In this document: positions 1-10,154 of the stretch, one piece after another | How the letters are laid out: each line of letters begins with the position of its first letter | Position numbering within the stretch: the first letter of the stretch is position 1 | Assembly (NCBI RefSeq): GCF_002105155.1 | Contig: NW_019028985.1 | Coordinates: forward strand, 558,001 to 622,000 | Length of the DNA: 64,000 nucleotides | Origin: Lobosporangium transversale | Lineage: Eukaryota; Mortierellomycota; Mortierellomycetes; Mortierellales; Mortierellaceae | Direction: 5' to 3' | Program-made: the position numbers and the translations under genes | The notes under the pieces: generated by a model | Told to the model about the DNA's origin: nothing | What the model saw: only the letters and a program-made list of their open reading frames with translations | Databases searched by the model: none

Positions 1-14
1 ATCTTTAAGAAATA

Positions 15-2909
15 ATGGCAAATCATACACATGATCCTCTTCACCAGGATGAGAATGGAGAACAGGGGTATGAAGATGAGGATGAAGATGAGGATGAGTA
101 TGAGGATGGACACGAGGAGGGGAATGAGTATCAGGAGGAGCACACCAGTGACGAGGACGAGGACGAGGACGAGGAAGAGACCCTTATACCTCGCCGAAAT
201 CAAATCGAACGAAGAATGCAACTCCAGAAAAGTCTTCCAGCAAATAGAATCGATTCTCCCCAAACTAGTGATGCAGCCTACAATGGCGAATCGTTCGAGA
301 CGCAAGATATGCCGTGTGATGAGCTTGAGGTACTAGACTCCTATCTTGGTGCGAACCCAATCTCGTCTTCATCCCAGACGATGAGACCCATGGTAAGCAA
401 TGGTCGCGAAAAGAGGAGGTTCATCAAAACTTCTTCTCCTCCCGGTGGATTTGCGCAATCGGTTCATCATGCCAGACCAAGGACGTTTGGACGTTCTCAA
501 TCATCAACAGCTTTGCCTACATCACGTTATAATCATACGCTACTTGCTGCACAGCAAGCCCCACTGTCATCTCTCCGTTCATCCAACAGCTTCTCCCAAT
601 ATCGGGAGTCAAAACCAGGCCCATCTTCAGTCTCCTCGATTTCTACATTGAGCTCCACGCAACTGCGCAATATTAACTTTACGCGTTCAAGATCTATTAA
701 TCTTCCCTCTTTTGACTTTACACGTGCCATTGATGCTGAAGCATTGGCCAACCGGCGGAGAGAGCTGAGGGATAGTCATTTTGCATCAAACGGATGGTAT
801 GATTTGTACGAGTTACTGGATTTTGGTACCATTCCTACGCCAGAACAATTCTCTGACGCCCCTCCCTCTCAAAAAGCATTAGCCCTGATTCCAAATCAAA
901 AATCCTTTCGCAAAAACAGCGTGATTGGTCATTTTTTCAAATCAAGCAAGGAAGAATTCCAGTGTCTGGTCCTGAAAGATGGAGTAATCTGTGGTACTAC
1001 ATACAAGAAAACTGGGAGTGGATATTCAAGATCTGTTCACTTAACTCAGTGCCATGGCGATTTATATAGTGCCCTCCAAGAATTTCGCAATTACCAGAGC
1101 AGGGTTAAAGGTATCATGCTGCCACCTGATCCGGAAGAAGTTGACGTGGCTCCACCAAGAAAGGCAAAATTCGACATCGCACGAGATGAGATTGTTAATG
1201 AGAGCCTCAAGAAGCCGCTCCCTCATGAACAAGAAGCATTCGAGGATACGCTTTTACTGCACATAGCCTCCAATGGAGTGGCATTCGATGCAGTTAATTC
1301 GACGATCTTCAGATCAATCATTGAAATGACCAATCCTTATTTCAATATCCCTACCACAATGGCTATGCAAGACAGGATGGATCGACGAGTTCGAGAGATG
1401 AGACGCGAAATCAAAGAGTACATTACCTATTATAAGCTTTACGCTGCCGTCACGACAGATTGCTGGACAAGCGTCGATCACAGGAAGTTCTTGGGGACTA
1501 CAATGCATTTTTTCACGCCAAATTTCGAGCCAGTATCTATTGCAATAGGGATGGAACAAGTCTATGGGGTGCAAACATCCCAAAATATTCACCGGAAGTT
1601 TGGTAAGTGAAATGCTGATACATCTGCCCCTTATCTTTATATTTTCATAAGTATTGCAACGTTCTTAACGTTTTTTTTTTTTTTTTTTTTTTTTTTTTTG
1701 TGGTCTTTTGATTCATTTACCAGCTGAGGCTATTGATAGCATGGATATGAGCGAAAGACTCATTTGCGTAACAACAGACCAAGGTGCTAATATAAAAAAA
1801 GCGATAGCTCTCTACCAAGAAGATCACAAGGGGGTGCACTGGTTGGCATGCGCCTCACATAAGATCCAGCTTTGCATCAATAAGTCTTTGGAGCTATGCG
1901 AGCCCGCTAAGAAGTTATTGGACAAGTGCCAAGATATTTCAGTTTTTTTCAGAGGCAATGCCGCGGCGATGTCTATCTTAGTGGAAGAACAGGAAGGCAA
2001 GGGTGCCAAGTTGCTGTCGAGGAACATTACAAGATGGAACTCCCAGTACAAGATGGCAAATAGAGTGCTACTTTACTCTCAAGCAATTTCTCGCACCTAC
2101 CATCGCATGGAATCCTCCGAAAAAGGGAGATAAGGTTGAAAGCAAAGGAATTAGAGCCAAACCTACTCGATCGTGATGAGGTCAAAGCTCTCCGTGAAAT
2201 CATTCATATGATGACAGATGCAGTCAAATTCACTGAATGGGTGGGCAGTACCGACCATCCAAAACTGTCACAAATGTATGTGAAGTTGAAAGAGTTGCTA
2301 CCGGACTCTCGCACATACGACACCGAGACGGCACAGGAGCTCTGGAGAAACCTTAACAGGCTTATCAATACGATGTGGGCCGTGGATGACATTCCCGATG
2401 TTATGCTCATATCGCTATTCCTGAACCCGGTGACCTTGAGTATCATTAAAGACATAATGACAACCAATGGTGACTCTCTCAGGAAGAAAGCTCTAGAGGT
2501 GACCAGAGATGCAGCAAAAAAGTTTGCCGCCACCCAAGATGGAGCATGTTGGGATCAACTTCCTCTTTTGGAACAAGAATATTACCATTCGATAGTTAGT
2601 GTCGATATGGTATATTATGATGCGTCTATTTCAAGAACGCCGATGATGGACATCGCGCGTTTTGCTTTTACTCCTGAGCTTTACTGGAAGGAGCAAAAGG
2701 ACAAGGGATTAAGAGGAATGGATTATATTGCTCCATTTGCACGAGCATACCTTTCTGTCCAGGCTACTTCCAATGATTCTGAAAGGTTATTCAGCAGAGC
2801 CGGATGGATCCTGTCTGCACGCAGAAACCGAATGACCAATCAAAACTTCCGTAACATCATATTTTATCATAGCTTTGTCTCTGCCCTGAAAAAAATTACA
2901 GAGTTGTAG
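15..2909 (+). pseudogene. hAT-family DNA transposase, frameshifted
   Basis: Encodes a cut-and-paste transposase of the hAT superfamily. The N-terminus is very acidic (Asp/Glu runs, residues 20-55). A degenerate BED-like zinc finger follows around residues 310-350 (FQCLVLKDG...HLTQCHGD). The catalytic core shows TTDCWTS and TTDQGAN, and the C-terminal hATC dimerisation region shows NDSERLFSRAGW and SARRNRM. A GT-AG intron at 1603-1723 contains a long T-run and joins the first two parts in frame. The frame is then lost at an A5 run near 2121-2125: the second part stops at 2131-2133 and the rest continues in another frame from about 2136 to 2909. One missing base would explain this. Terminal inverted repeats and target duplications were not found; the left end may lie outside the window. 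It is probably an inactive copy unless the indel is a sequencing error. Confidence 0.85.
1603..1723 (+). other. Intron in hAT transposase
   Basis: The intron runs from GTAAGT to CAG and joins phase-1 exons so that the reading frame continues without a stop. Its interior is largely a T homopolymer (about 1671-1699), a pattern repeated in other introns of this window. Confidence 0.75.
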
Positions 2910-3364
2910 CAGTAGCAGCTAACTTTTTTATTAAAATAAAGGACTTCTATGGCAACGCTTAATTTCTAAAACAGATGCCAAACTATGGCTGACATCTTTT
3001 TTTAGGCATGTGCATATACAAAACTGACAAATGTTTGAATGAGGATTATCCATTCTGTAGCTGTGAGTAATCAAGCTTTTATTGATGCTCGAGATTCTAA
3101 AATAAATGCGAATGATGTCTGAGGTAGCAGTACATGGAGGAGCACTTGGTTAAGCAAGTTAAAAATTTTAATAAATTTTAACAAGTATGCGAACCAGCAT
3201 GCTGGAAAAACGAACCAGCATGCTGAAAAAATTAACCAGCACGTGCTTGTTCTCAAAAATCGCTGCTGCTTCGCTTCCAGCTTAGATCACTGGGCGAAGG
3301 AAATAAAAAAGGAAATAGAAAAAAAGATCATCTTTATTACTTTGTCTTTCATTCCAACGCAGAA
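2910..3364. other. Intergenic, upstream of capping triphosphatase
   Basis: No gene is visible. The only structure is the three phased palindromes at 3194-3247, reported separately. I looked here for the right terminal repeat of the hAT element and did not find one. Confidence 0.6.
3194..3247 (+). promoter_or_regulatory. Three palindromic sites at exact 21-bp spacing
   Basis: CCAGCATGCTGG starts at 3194. CCAGCATGCTGA starts at 3215. CCAGCACGTGCT, which contains the E-box CACGTG, starts at 3236. The spacing is 21 bp both times, about two helical turns, so all three sites face the same side of the helix. They lie about 120-170 bp upstream of the ATG at 3365. This looks like a multi-site operator or activator array, but the factor is unknown and the function is inferred from position only. 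Confidence 0.4.
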
Positions 3365-4981
3365 ATGTCAACTCAGGAAGTCACCAGGAAAAGACATTTG
3401 GAGGAAGAAGAGGAACAACAAGGTCAATTCAATAATGCTGATACTTCAACTCCTGATGTGAAGAATGAAAACAGCCATCTTTCCAAGAAAGCGCGTTCGG
3501 GTGAAAAAATTGTAGGAGACGCGACCACTACTGCTACAGTTGTCAACTCTGCAACAACAACTGCCTCAAGTAGTGCTGATGGGTCTTCTGGAGAAAACAA
3601 ACCATCAGCTAATGAATCCCGTCAGCAGCAACCTGCTCGGCAACAATCACAGCCACAACGACCGCCTCGTAACGATCACGCCTTCTTTGGCACAGACGTC
3701 ATGGACGATGTAGTCCGAACAATCGGTGAATTCTTATATGAGCATTGCCATCATGCTAACGTCGAGGTAAAAAAAGGCGTGAGATTTGTTTATCTTTCTA
3801 TTCAATTAGTTGGCGCCTCAATACTAAATAAAACGAATAACGTGTCTTCTAAAAAAGATTGAAGCAAAATTAGGTGTGCTGATTGATAAGAATACAGGCA
3901 GACGAATTGATCTCCCAGTCAGAAGCGAGGTAGTGCTAGTGCCACAGGGTCGTCCTCCTTGGTACCAGTTCTCTTCTGATATGACATTGGTAACACAAAG
4001 TTAAAAAAAAATCAAGCAGTCTTTGGAAGTAGGTGATAGCCTTTGTATCTATAACCTTGTTTCTTAACTTGAATGGTTGATATAGGCGCAGCATGCTCAT
4101 TTCAACAAAACTTTGAACTGGAGATTGGAACAAACACGGCGAACAGAACCGCCGGTAATAAGAGATACTGAAATGTACTGGCTGTAGTAGCGAATCCAAC
4201 ATTGCAACTAGAAGGCATATTTGACATTTTCTTTTCTCTTTTCTTTTTCCTTAGGAACGCCAAATTAGATACCAGCACACACATGAAATTGACCAGCTTT
4301 ACACAACACCAAATGGAAAGACTAGAGTCACTGTAGATCAAAAAACGAACAAAATCATACCCAATGGCATTATCAAGAAGGATAGAATTGCAGACCTTGA
4401 TGTATTTTCTCCAAGAAACCCTTTTGATTTCCGTATATCAGTAAATGTTGAAGTGCCAGGTAGGAATAGCCCTCCTTTGCTTATTCTTCTTTTAAAGACT
4501 ATCGAAGAGGCCATCCTTTTAGGTCGATCACTTAACCTTTTTATTCTATTTTTATTTATTTATTTTATCTCAAGTGCCGGCGCCTCAAGGAGTTTCACAT
4601 CTTGAGCGCCATAAGGATAGGATATCCTATCGACATAACAACTTCAAAATTGATTTGACACAAGTCAAAACTGTAAATTCAGCTAATGGTCATAATCGTA
4701 ACCAACCTCATAATTATAGTCAGATGCGTCCGACTAATTTCAATCCAAACAAGATCAACAATAATCCGGACATGACGCATGAACTTGAAATTGAATTTGT
4801 ACATCCTGAAGAGTTGGCACGCCAACGTGAGATCCGGATAAACAGCAATGGACGTCAACCTGATCGCTTCATGGAGATTGTTGGGCATTTTGTTAATAAT
4901 GTTCGTGGTCTTGCTGTACGTGGAAATATTCAACAGCCGCCACCACCATCATCACAACAACAGCAGCAGCAGCAACAATAG
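3365..4981 (+). CDS. CET1: mRNA 5'-triphosphatase (capping enzyme beta subunit)
   Basis: Removes the gamma phosphate from nascent mRNA, the first step of cap formation. It belongs to the metal-dependent tunnel family of fungi and acts in the nucleus with the guanylyltransferase. Exons are 3365-3766, 3858-3989, 4086-4154, 4255-4459 and 4575-4981; all junctions are GT-AG and frame-consistent, giving 404 residues. The first about 100 residues are low-complexity and rich in Q, S and T. The hallmark metal-binding strands are present: VEIEAKLG (formed across the first splice junction) and ELEIEF near the C-terminus. The basic strand KDRISYRHNNFKIDLTQV lies between them. A short poly-Q tail ends the protein. 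The family call is firm; the ATG is the first one in frame after the upstream palindromes. Confidence 0.92.
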
Positions 4982-5039
4982 TATCCATCAAGTCAGCGAG
5001 CTTTTCAACAACAACGTCCTCGTTAATAAATTGGGAGAG

Positions 5040-5371
5040 TTTTACTTATAAAAATGGACACTACAAAGTTTGGACAAAAAGATACAAAGATGAAAAGATT
5101 AATTATATTTGTAGCACTTTCATGACTGAATGCTGATCCTCACAGGAAGAAGAGCATGGGTTTGCAATACCATGTCCATAAATCGCATATGTGCATCAAG
5201 GCAAAATTAATTCGTAAAATTACCTGGAATCTTATTTGCTAAAGTGGATTACTTGGCAAGGAGAACCAAGAGAAGTTTAATATAACCATTCTTCTTACAA
5301 TACCATTGCTTACCATTGCAAACTTAGTTTCCAGCTATGCATGCACAGTACTAACCATTGTAAATCGCTTT
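5040..5371. other. Convergent intergenic spacer
   Basis: Lies between the 3' ends of the capping triphosphatase gene and the F-box gene on the other strand. Apart from AATAAA-like polyadenylation sequences I see nothing in it. Confidence 0.5.
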
Positions 5372-7699
5372 TTATTCCTCTAATAAATAATTCTTCTGGA
5401 GCGCTTTAGCTGAGGTAAATATGACTTTAACTTCTGACCTATACTTCTTAATGATGCTGTATAGGTTGCTAGTTTGTCGACTGCTGTAGCCTTGTCCATA
5501 ATCCATACGAAGGCAGAAACTGATAGTCTCTAACTCTGGCCACAAATACTCATCTCTATTTGAGCGGCGCTCCTGGAAGTAGTTGACCAAATCCTGTAGT
5601 TTACCTAGATATGTCATATCCACACCATCAATAACCTCCTTTCCATCACTTTCTTCTCCATCTTCCCCATCTTCCTCTGCTTCTTCTTTATTCTTCTTTT
5701 TCTTCTCCATGGCCCTTTCCTCCTCCTCCACGGCAAAGGCTCGAAAAACTATATGTTCTGACATACTGATACTGTCATTGCTGCTAAACATTGAGTTGAG
5801 TAGCTGTATAACCCTCCAAAGTCTCTGCAACGGCCTTGTACTTATCGGGGAGGAGGGAGGAGAAGTAGAAAGTCGTAGTTGGTTAGGTTCATGTTCCCAG
5901 TAGAATCTGATTTGTTCCCGTGGGATATAATGATAATAGCGCTTGATCCAATCGAGCTGCATCTCTGTCGAACGTTCAAAACCAGTTAGTTGCAAGCGCT
6001 TCAATCGTCTCAACCTTGACAAGAGGCAGAGATATTCTGGATGCTGGTTCAAACAAAAACCTTCATCAATCAACAGATCCTCTAATTCAGGGCAGACGCG
6101 ACTAATGTATCCAAAAACCACAAGTGCCATCTCCTCATATCCCTTGAGAGAATCGTACGTGGTTGCGAATGTTATATGCAAAGTCTTAAGTTTATGGCAG
6201 GCCCACACTTTCTCAGGTTCTTGATAATGATAATGCTCATCATGCGGGAAAATTAGGCTCATGCTCCATGGCTTCATTCTTAACTCTTTAGTCACATAAA
6301 GCATTCGGAATGGGAAATTGACCTTGTGAGCCTTGAAATGCTCCAATTGGGGACTTGAACATAACAATCGATGCAACCAAGTTTCGAACGTATTGCCGAC
6401 TAGGTCATTGTAGACGTCCCGGCACCCTGAGATCTCAAGGGTAGTTAGGCGATTGAATTGTTGTATGTGCTGATCCAATAATATACAGGCTGAAGCCCGG
6501 AAAAACCAAGCCATGCACATGGTAGAAAATCCCCAATGTTCGACCTTTGGGAATTGTGGGATCGGGACGACTTCTTCCATAAGATGGAATGCTGAAGTCG
6601 CAGTTCTAGATACATAGAGGCTTTTAAGCTTCGGCAAGTAGAGAGAAGGTTGTAATACTGACAACGATGAATGCAGTACTGGCGGTGGCGTTGATGATGA
6701 CAGTCGGTGAAAAAACTGGTCCCTTCTTTCCTTATGAAATATAAAGTTCCCAATATGGCCAGGAATAGCCTCGGTTGCAGTCATGGCTTGGACACAGATG
6801 ATTCGAAGCTCTATGAGATCGGGACAACTCTGAACAAAGGATTCGAGTGCTGTCAGAGGCAACGCCAAATTATCGAACGTTGCAGATTGCAATGGCCACT
6901 GACGCTTGACTCCAATGGCAACGTTGTTAATGGTTGGAGCATTACCTGGCTTGATGATGCTTATGATGCTAGTGGTCCTAGTATTCGACCCTTCTTCGCG
7001 ATCCTCTTGCAGTCGGGACACCTGATCAATTGTCGGAGGTGTTAATGACGCAATACGTAGACTCCGAAGGTTTGGACATGGTCTGAGGATCTCATGGATA
7101 GGGACAATGCTCCTAAGTGGGATGCTTTCTATCCGTAGGCTAAGGAGCCCAAGACCGAGCATGCTCAGAAGAGACATCAATCTTGACCATATACTTTGAT
7201 CCATATCTGCATCAAGGACAAGCTTCCGAATCCTGAGACCACCACTATTGTTAAAATCATCGGCTAGGCTGTTATTATTGTTTGAAGCTGCTACTAAAGA
7301 TGATACTGAAAGTGATGAGGTTGCAGCGGCTAAAGCATCCTCAAGGATGGGCCAAATCTCTTTTTCTTTTCCAGGGTACAAATATTCAGCACCAAATTTT
7401 GGTGATAAACCCGAACTGTAGACAAGGGAGTATGCTGACGGTAGATTTTGTTTTAATTTGCATGCAAATTGTTTAAGGTGGCGTCGTTTCTTCATTCTCC
7501 CAAATGGGCTTTCGAGTGGACCTCCCTGTCCATGACTATAGCTAAGCTCGGCGATGGAGATATAGACTGTTTTTCTGATATGAGCTTGTGCAATTTGGTA
7601 CCAGCGACGACAGGCCAAGGACACTGCGAAACGAAGTGTTCCTTGTCCGAGATATGAAAATATGTCATCCAAAATCTCTGTGGGAAGTTCGGGTAACAT
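5372..7699 (-). CDS. F-box/leucine-rich protein 1 (intact)
   Basis: Single-exon protein of 775 residues. Residues 1-45 form an F-box (LPELPTEILDDIFSYLG...ACRRWYQIA), the part that in known F-box proteins binds Skp1 in an SCF ubiquitin ligase. The rest is a series of irregular leucine-rich segments (for example LEISGCRD, LEDLLIDEGF, LKRLQLTGF) that would recruit a substrate. A Lys/Glu-rich stretch sits around residue 665. The C-terminal block, MTYLGKLQDLVNYFQERR then LWPELETISF, recurs in the F-box genes at 44848-47311 and 47989-50103, so the three are paralogues. The ATG at 7699 starts directly at the F-box. The substrate is unknown. Confidence 0.85.
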   Translation of the reverse strand: MLPELPTEILDDIFSYLGQGTLRFAVSLACRRWYQIAQAHIRKTVYISIAELSYSHGQGGPLESPFGRMKKRRHLKQFACKLKQNLPSAYSLVYSSGLSPKFGAEYLYPGKEKEIWPILEDALAAATSSLSVSSLVAASNNNNSLADDFNNSGGLRIRKLVLDADMDQSIWSRLMSLLSMLGLGLLSLRIESIPLRSIVPIHEILRPCPNLRSLRIASLTPPTIDQVSRLQEDREEGSNTRTTSIISIIKPGNAPTINNVAIGVKRQWPLQSATFDNLALPLTALESFVQSCPDLIELRIICVQAMTATEAIPGHIGNFIFHKERRDQFFHRLSSSTPPPVLHSSLSVLQPSLYLPKLKSLYVSRTATSAFHLMEEVVPIPQFPKVEHWGFSTMCMAWFFRASACILLDQHIQQFNRLTTLEISGCRDVYNDLVGNTFETWLHRLLCSSPQLEHFKAHKVNFPFRMLYVTKELRMKPWSMSLIFPHDEHYHYQEPEKVWACHKLKTLHITFATTYDSLKGYEEMALVVFGYISRVCPELEDLLIDEGFCLNQHPEYLCLLSRLRRLKRLQLTGFERSTEMQLDWIKRYYHYIPREQIRFYWEHEPNQLRLSTSPPSSPISTRPLQRLWRVIQLLNSMFSSNDSISMSEHIVFRAFAVEEEERAMEKKKKNKEEAEEDGEDGEESDGKEVIDGVDMTYLGKLQDLVNYFQERRSNRDEYLWPELETISFCLRMDYGQGYSSRQTSNLYSIIKKYRSEVKVIFTSAKALQKNYLLEE

Positions 7700-8003
7700 T
7701 CGAAAAGCCTTTATATCGGTCTTTTATTGCGTGAGAAAGTAGGTGAAAAAAGAGACAAAGCGAGAAATATGAAAAATGACAAAAATTGTTTTATCCAAAG
7801 TTGCGGCGGTGCATGAAGTATGATTCAAAAATATTGTCTCTATTGGTCAACAGCACTATAAGAATAAACAGTAGTTAGAAGAATCTCGCCAATGTTTGAT
7901 AATACACTTCATCTCTAAATGAAAGACAAGATCCCTTCCGAGGCCGTAATAGCATAGCATCCTCAATTTGAGCGCAATTATAGAGTTTGAAGCATCCCAG
8001 GGT
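7700..8003. other. Short intergenic spacer
   Basis: Contains the presumed promoter of the F-box gene on the minus strand. No further gene or repeat is recognisable. Confidence 0.45.
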
Positions 8004-8435
8004 TTAATTTTCTGATCTTTCACTTGGCTTGACGATCAAATGGTGGCCGTGCAGGTACAGGAGCACAACGAAACTATCAGCAGTGTCATCTTCTGGGAAC
8101 CTCAGAACTTTTGGTTTGTAGACTGTAGTAATATTCACTTTAGCAATGTATATTGTTTTCTTTAATAAGACAGACCATATGCTTATGCTAAAAGATAACA
8201 GAGTATTGACTGTATACGGCTAAGGTGATAATGACACAGATCTGAATACAATTTTAAGAGTAAGGGTTGAAAACTTTTGAAAATTGACTATATATGTCAG
8301 CTGGTACAATGGACAAGACAAACAAGAGCCAAGCACTGGGTGCGAATTCGGAGGTGCTTCCATGAAGTTGCGATATAATAAGGCATATACGCGCCAGACG
8401 GACTTGTGTACCAAAGCATCTACTGTTTGTACCAT
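8004..8435 (-). CDS. Possible small two-exon protein, 76 residues, unknown function
   Basis: Exon 1 at 8435-8324 and exon 2 at 8122-8004, with an intron at 8323-8123 (GTTTGT...CTACAG), give a continuous 76-residue protein. Its second half (KVLRFPEDD, VVLLYLHGHHLIVKP) looks like genuine coding sequence. Exon 1 contains LLYRNF, loosely like an LYR motif, but the rest of the LYR family pattern is not seen. The ATG overlaps the stop codon of the upstream same-strand gene by one base (TAATG), which is odd for a fungus. The true start may lie on an upstream exon reached through the acceptor-like CATTAG about 30 bases upstream. I do not recognise the family, and the model rests only on reading frame and splice signals. 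Confidence 0.4.
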
Positions 8436-8992
8436 TAGATAAACTCGTGACGACCCCCTAATGAATGTTGGACAGTGTTGGACGATTGCTGGGCTTTGAT
8501 CTCTGCTATTTCCGCCTCCAGCTCGGCGACTTTCCGGGAGGATGCGATCCTGTATTCTTCCAGAGCTAGATGATGGTACATATTATGCATTACCAGAGTG
8601 GCTGCAGTAGAGTAAACAAGGACACTGAAGATAGGCCCCCCAAAGCGATCTAGGAAGGAGCCATTGCTGTAAGAGCTTCGATACGTTCTACGTGCCACAT
8701 TTGATTCTAGTGCTGCTTCTGCTCCTGAAGCCTGTAAGGATGGTCCTGCTGATGGCGCTGTTGATACAGATGGTCCATTACCAATATCCAGTGGGATGGG
8801 ACGAGGCTCACGAGCAAGTTGTTGCTCTCCAGCGATAGTTCTAGTCGAGGAAAATAAACGGTTCCTCTGGAACAGCGGCAAGGTAGCCGTCATGTTGCTA
8901 TTTATAGCACTCGTTCTCGTCGCTCTTGCTGAAAAACTAAGACCCCCTACTTGTAATGAAGCAAAGGCGATTCCCGTCCGATTAAGCATCAT
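8435..8992 (-). CDS. Predicted mitochondrial single-pass membrane protein, unknown family
   Basis: 185 residues. The N-terminus is rich in Arg, Ser and Thr without acidic residues for about 50 positions (LFQRNRLFSS), as expected of a mitochondrial presequence. A hydrophobic segment at about residues 117-137 (GGPIFSVLVYSTAATLVMHN) is followed by a short coiled coil (KVAELEAEIAEIKAQQ). This suggests a small inner-membrane protein with a soluble helical tail. I do not recognise the family. The start has two consecutive ATG codons; the first is used. Confidence 0.6.
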   Translation of the reverse strand: MMLNRTGIAFASLQVGGLSFSARATRTSAINSNMTATLPLFQRNRLFSSTRTIAGEQQLAREPRPIPLDIGNGPSVSTAPSAGPSLQASGAEAALESNVARRTYRSSYSNGSFLDRFGGPIFSVLVYSTAATLVMHNMYHHLALEEYRIASSRKVAELEAEIAEIKAQQSSNTVQHSLGGRHEFI

Positions 8993-9615
8993 GCTTATTT
9001 TAAGAATGAAGACAAGTATACATTTCTCATGTCGCCCCTTCCAAATCGCGTGAAACAGAAACGATTACCACGTGATCAATCCGTGTTGTGGCAGGTCATT
9101 AATAACTATTTTATTTTTGAATTAATCTATTTGACAACCCGGGTTGTCAAATAGATTCACCCTTTATTTTTATTTTTATTTTGCATCTACTAATCGGGAC
9201 ATTCCGTCGATCCACAGTTAAAAGAATATTTGTACAAAGCCTTATAAGTTATGGGTGAGTCCACCTCACCTAGAAAGCACCACAGTCAGGCCTGTAGGCT
9301 AAGTTATAAAGCCAAAGAACTTCTTTCTCAATAAAGTCTTCAGTTTACCCATAAGTCTTAAGTTTCCCCATCTGTCTTGTTCTTGACCTGCAGTTTATCT
9401 TGCCATTTCTCTTTTTCCCCTTTTCACAATAAGCATTTGTCTTCCGGTAACTCAGTTTGTGAGTTCACCTATAAAGCTCCCATCTTCCCTTTTGGCATCC
9501 TATGGCGCTGTTTGTCGTCAAGGCTATTTGCCTCTATTTCCTCTTGTTATTCTTGTTGACACTCTTTGTCCTGTCTTTTCTCTATCTTTTTGCCCCTTAA
9601 GCAAAGATACACCTA
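8993..9615. other. Intergenic with palindromic TIR remnant
   Basis: Holds an E-box CACGTG near 9069, upstream of the mitochondrial protein gene, and the 44-bp palindromic element at 9119-9162. The remainder, 9240-9615, has no supported gene and may be upstream LINE-associated DNA. Confidence 0.5.
9119..9162. mobile_element. 44-bp remnant of a TIR element: two terminal repeats head to head
   Basis: The core 9124-9157 is a perfect 34-bp palindrome whose 17-base arm is AATCTATTTGACAACCC. The arm matches the terminal repeat of the 609-bp element at 24199-24807 (AATCTATTTGGCAGCCC) except for two G-to-A transitions. The element is bordered by TTTATTTTT at 9110-9118 and 9163-9171. This is a possible 9-bp target duplication, the same length as at the larger element, although T-rich repeats can arise by chance. 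Confidence 0.5.
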
Positions 9616-9695
9616 TTGGTTTTAGCTTTAGTCACGTGGAGAAGGTTCGCCACCAACTATTTAACGAGCAACATCTCTGGAAAATCTGGCTCCTT

Positions 9696-9844
9696 GTTCC
9701 TTCTTTTACACAAGAGCCATTTGAGTACTGACTGTTCTCGTTCAGGTAAAGAGCCCTTCGTAACGTTCATCGCTAGCAGTTATAGATCATAAAAGGTTCC
9801 TTCTTTTACACAAGAGCTATTTGAGTACTGACTGTTCTCGTTCA
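9696..9844 (+). repeat. Direct 49-bp repeat in the LINE 5' region, 100-bp period
   Basis: Positions 9696-9744 and 9796-9844 are the same 49-bp unit with one mismatch, at an exact 100-bp offset. Both end in the TGAGTACTGACTGTTCTCG stretch. This resembles the promoter monomers of some LINEs. The copy split between 17449 and 23441 carries a single unit. Confidence 0.75.
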
Positions 9845-10154
9845 ATCTTTGAGTAGTGTGTTGTTTTTTATTGTGTTAGTGAGTTATTTCATCTATCTGT
9901 AGCTGGAAGTGGCCGACTTCACAACCCATCGAAACGACCCAAAATCTCCTATCATACCTAACCAACAATATCATAACAAAAAAAATATCATTTTCAGAAA
10001 TGGCTCGTTTAGCTCACTTTCCCCTTCACACCATAAAATTCGTGGTCGCCTTTTGCAATTAAAGAAATACTTAATTTACTCAGCCAATTCGCAACGGTCA
10101 GTCCAACGGATAGGCCTATTCTCTTACTTTTATCTCCCCCTTCCCCTTCATCTA

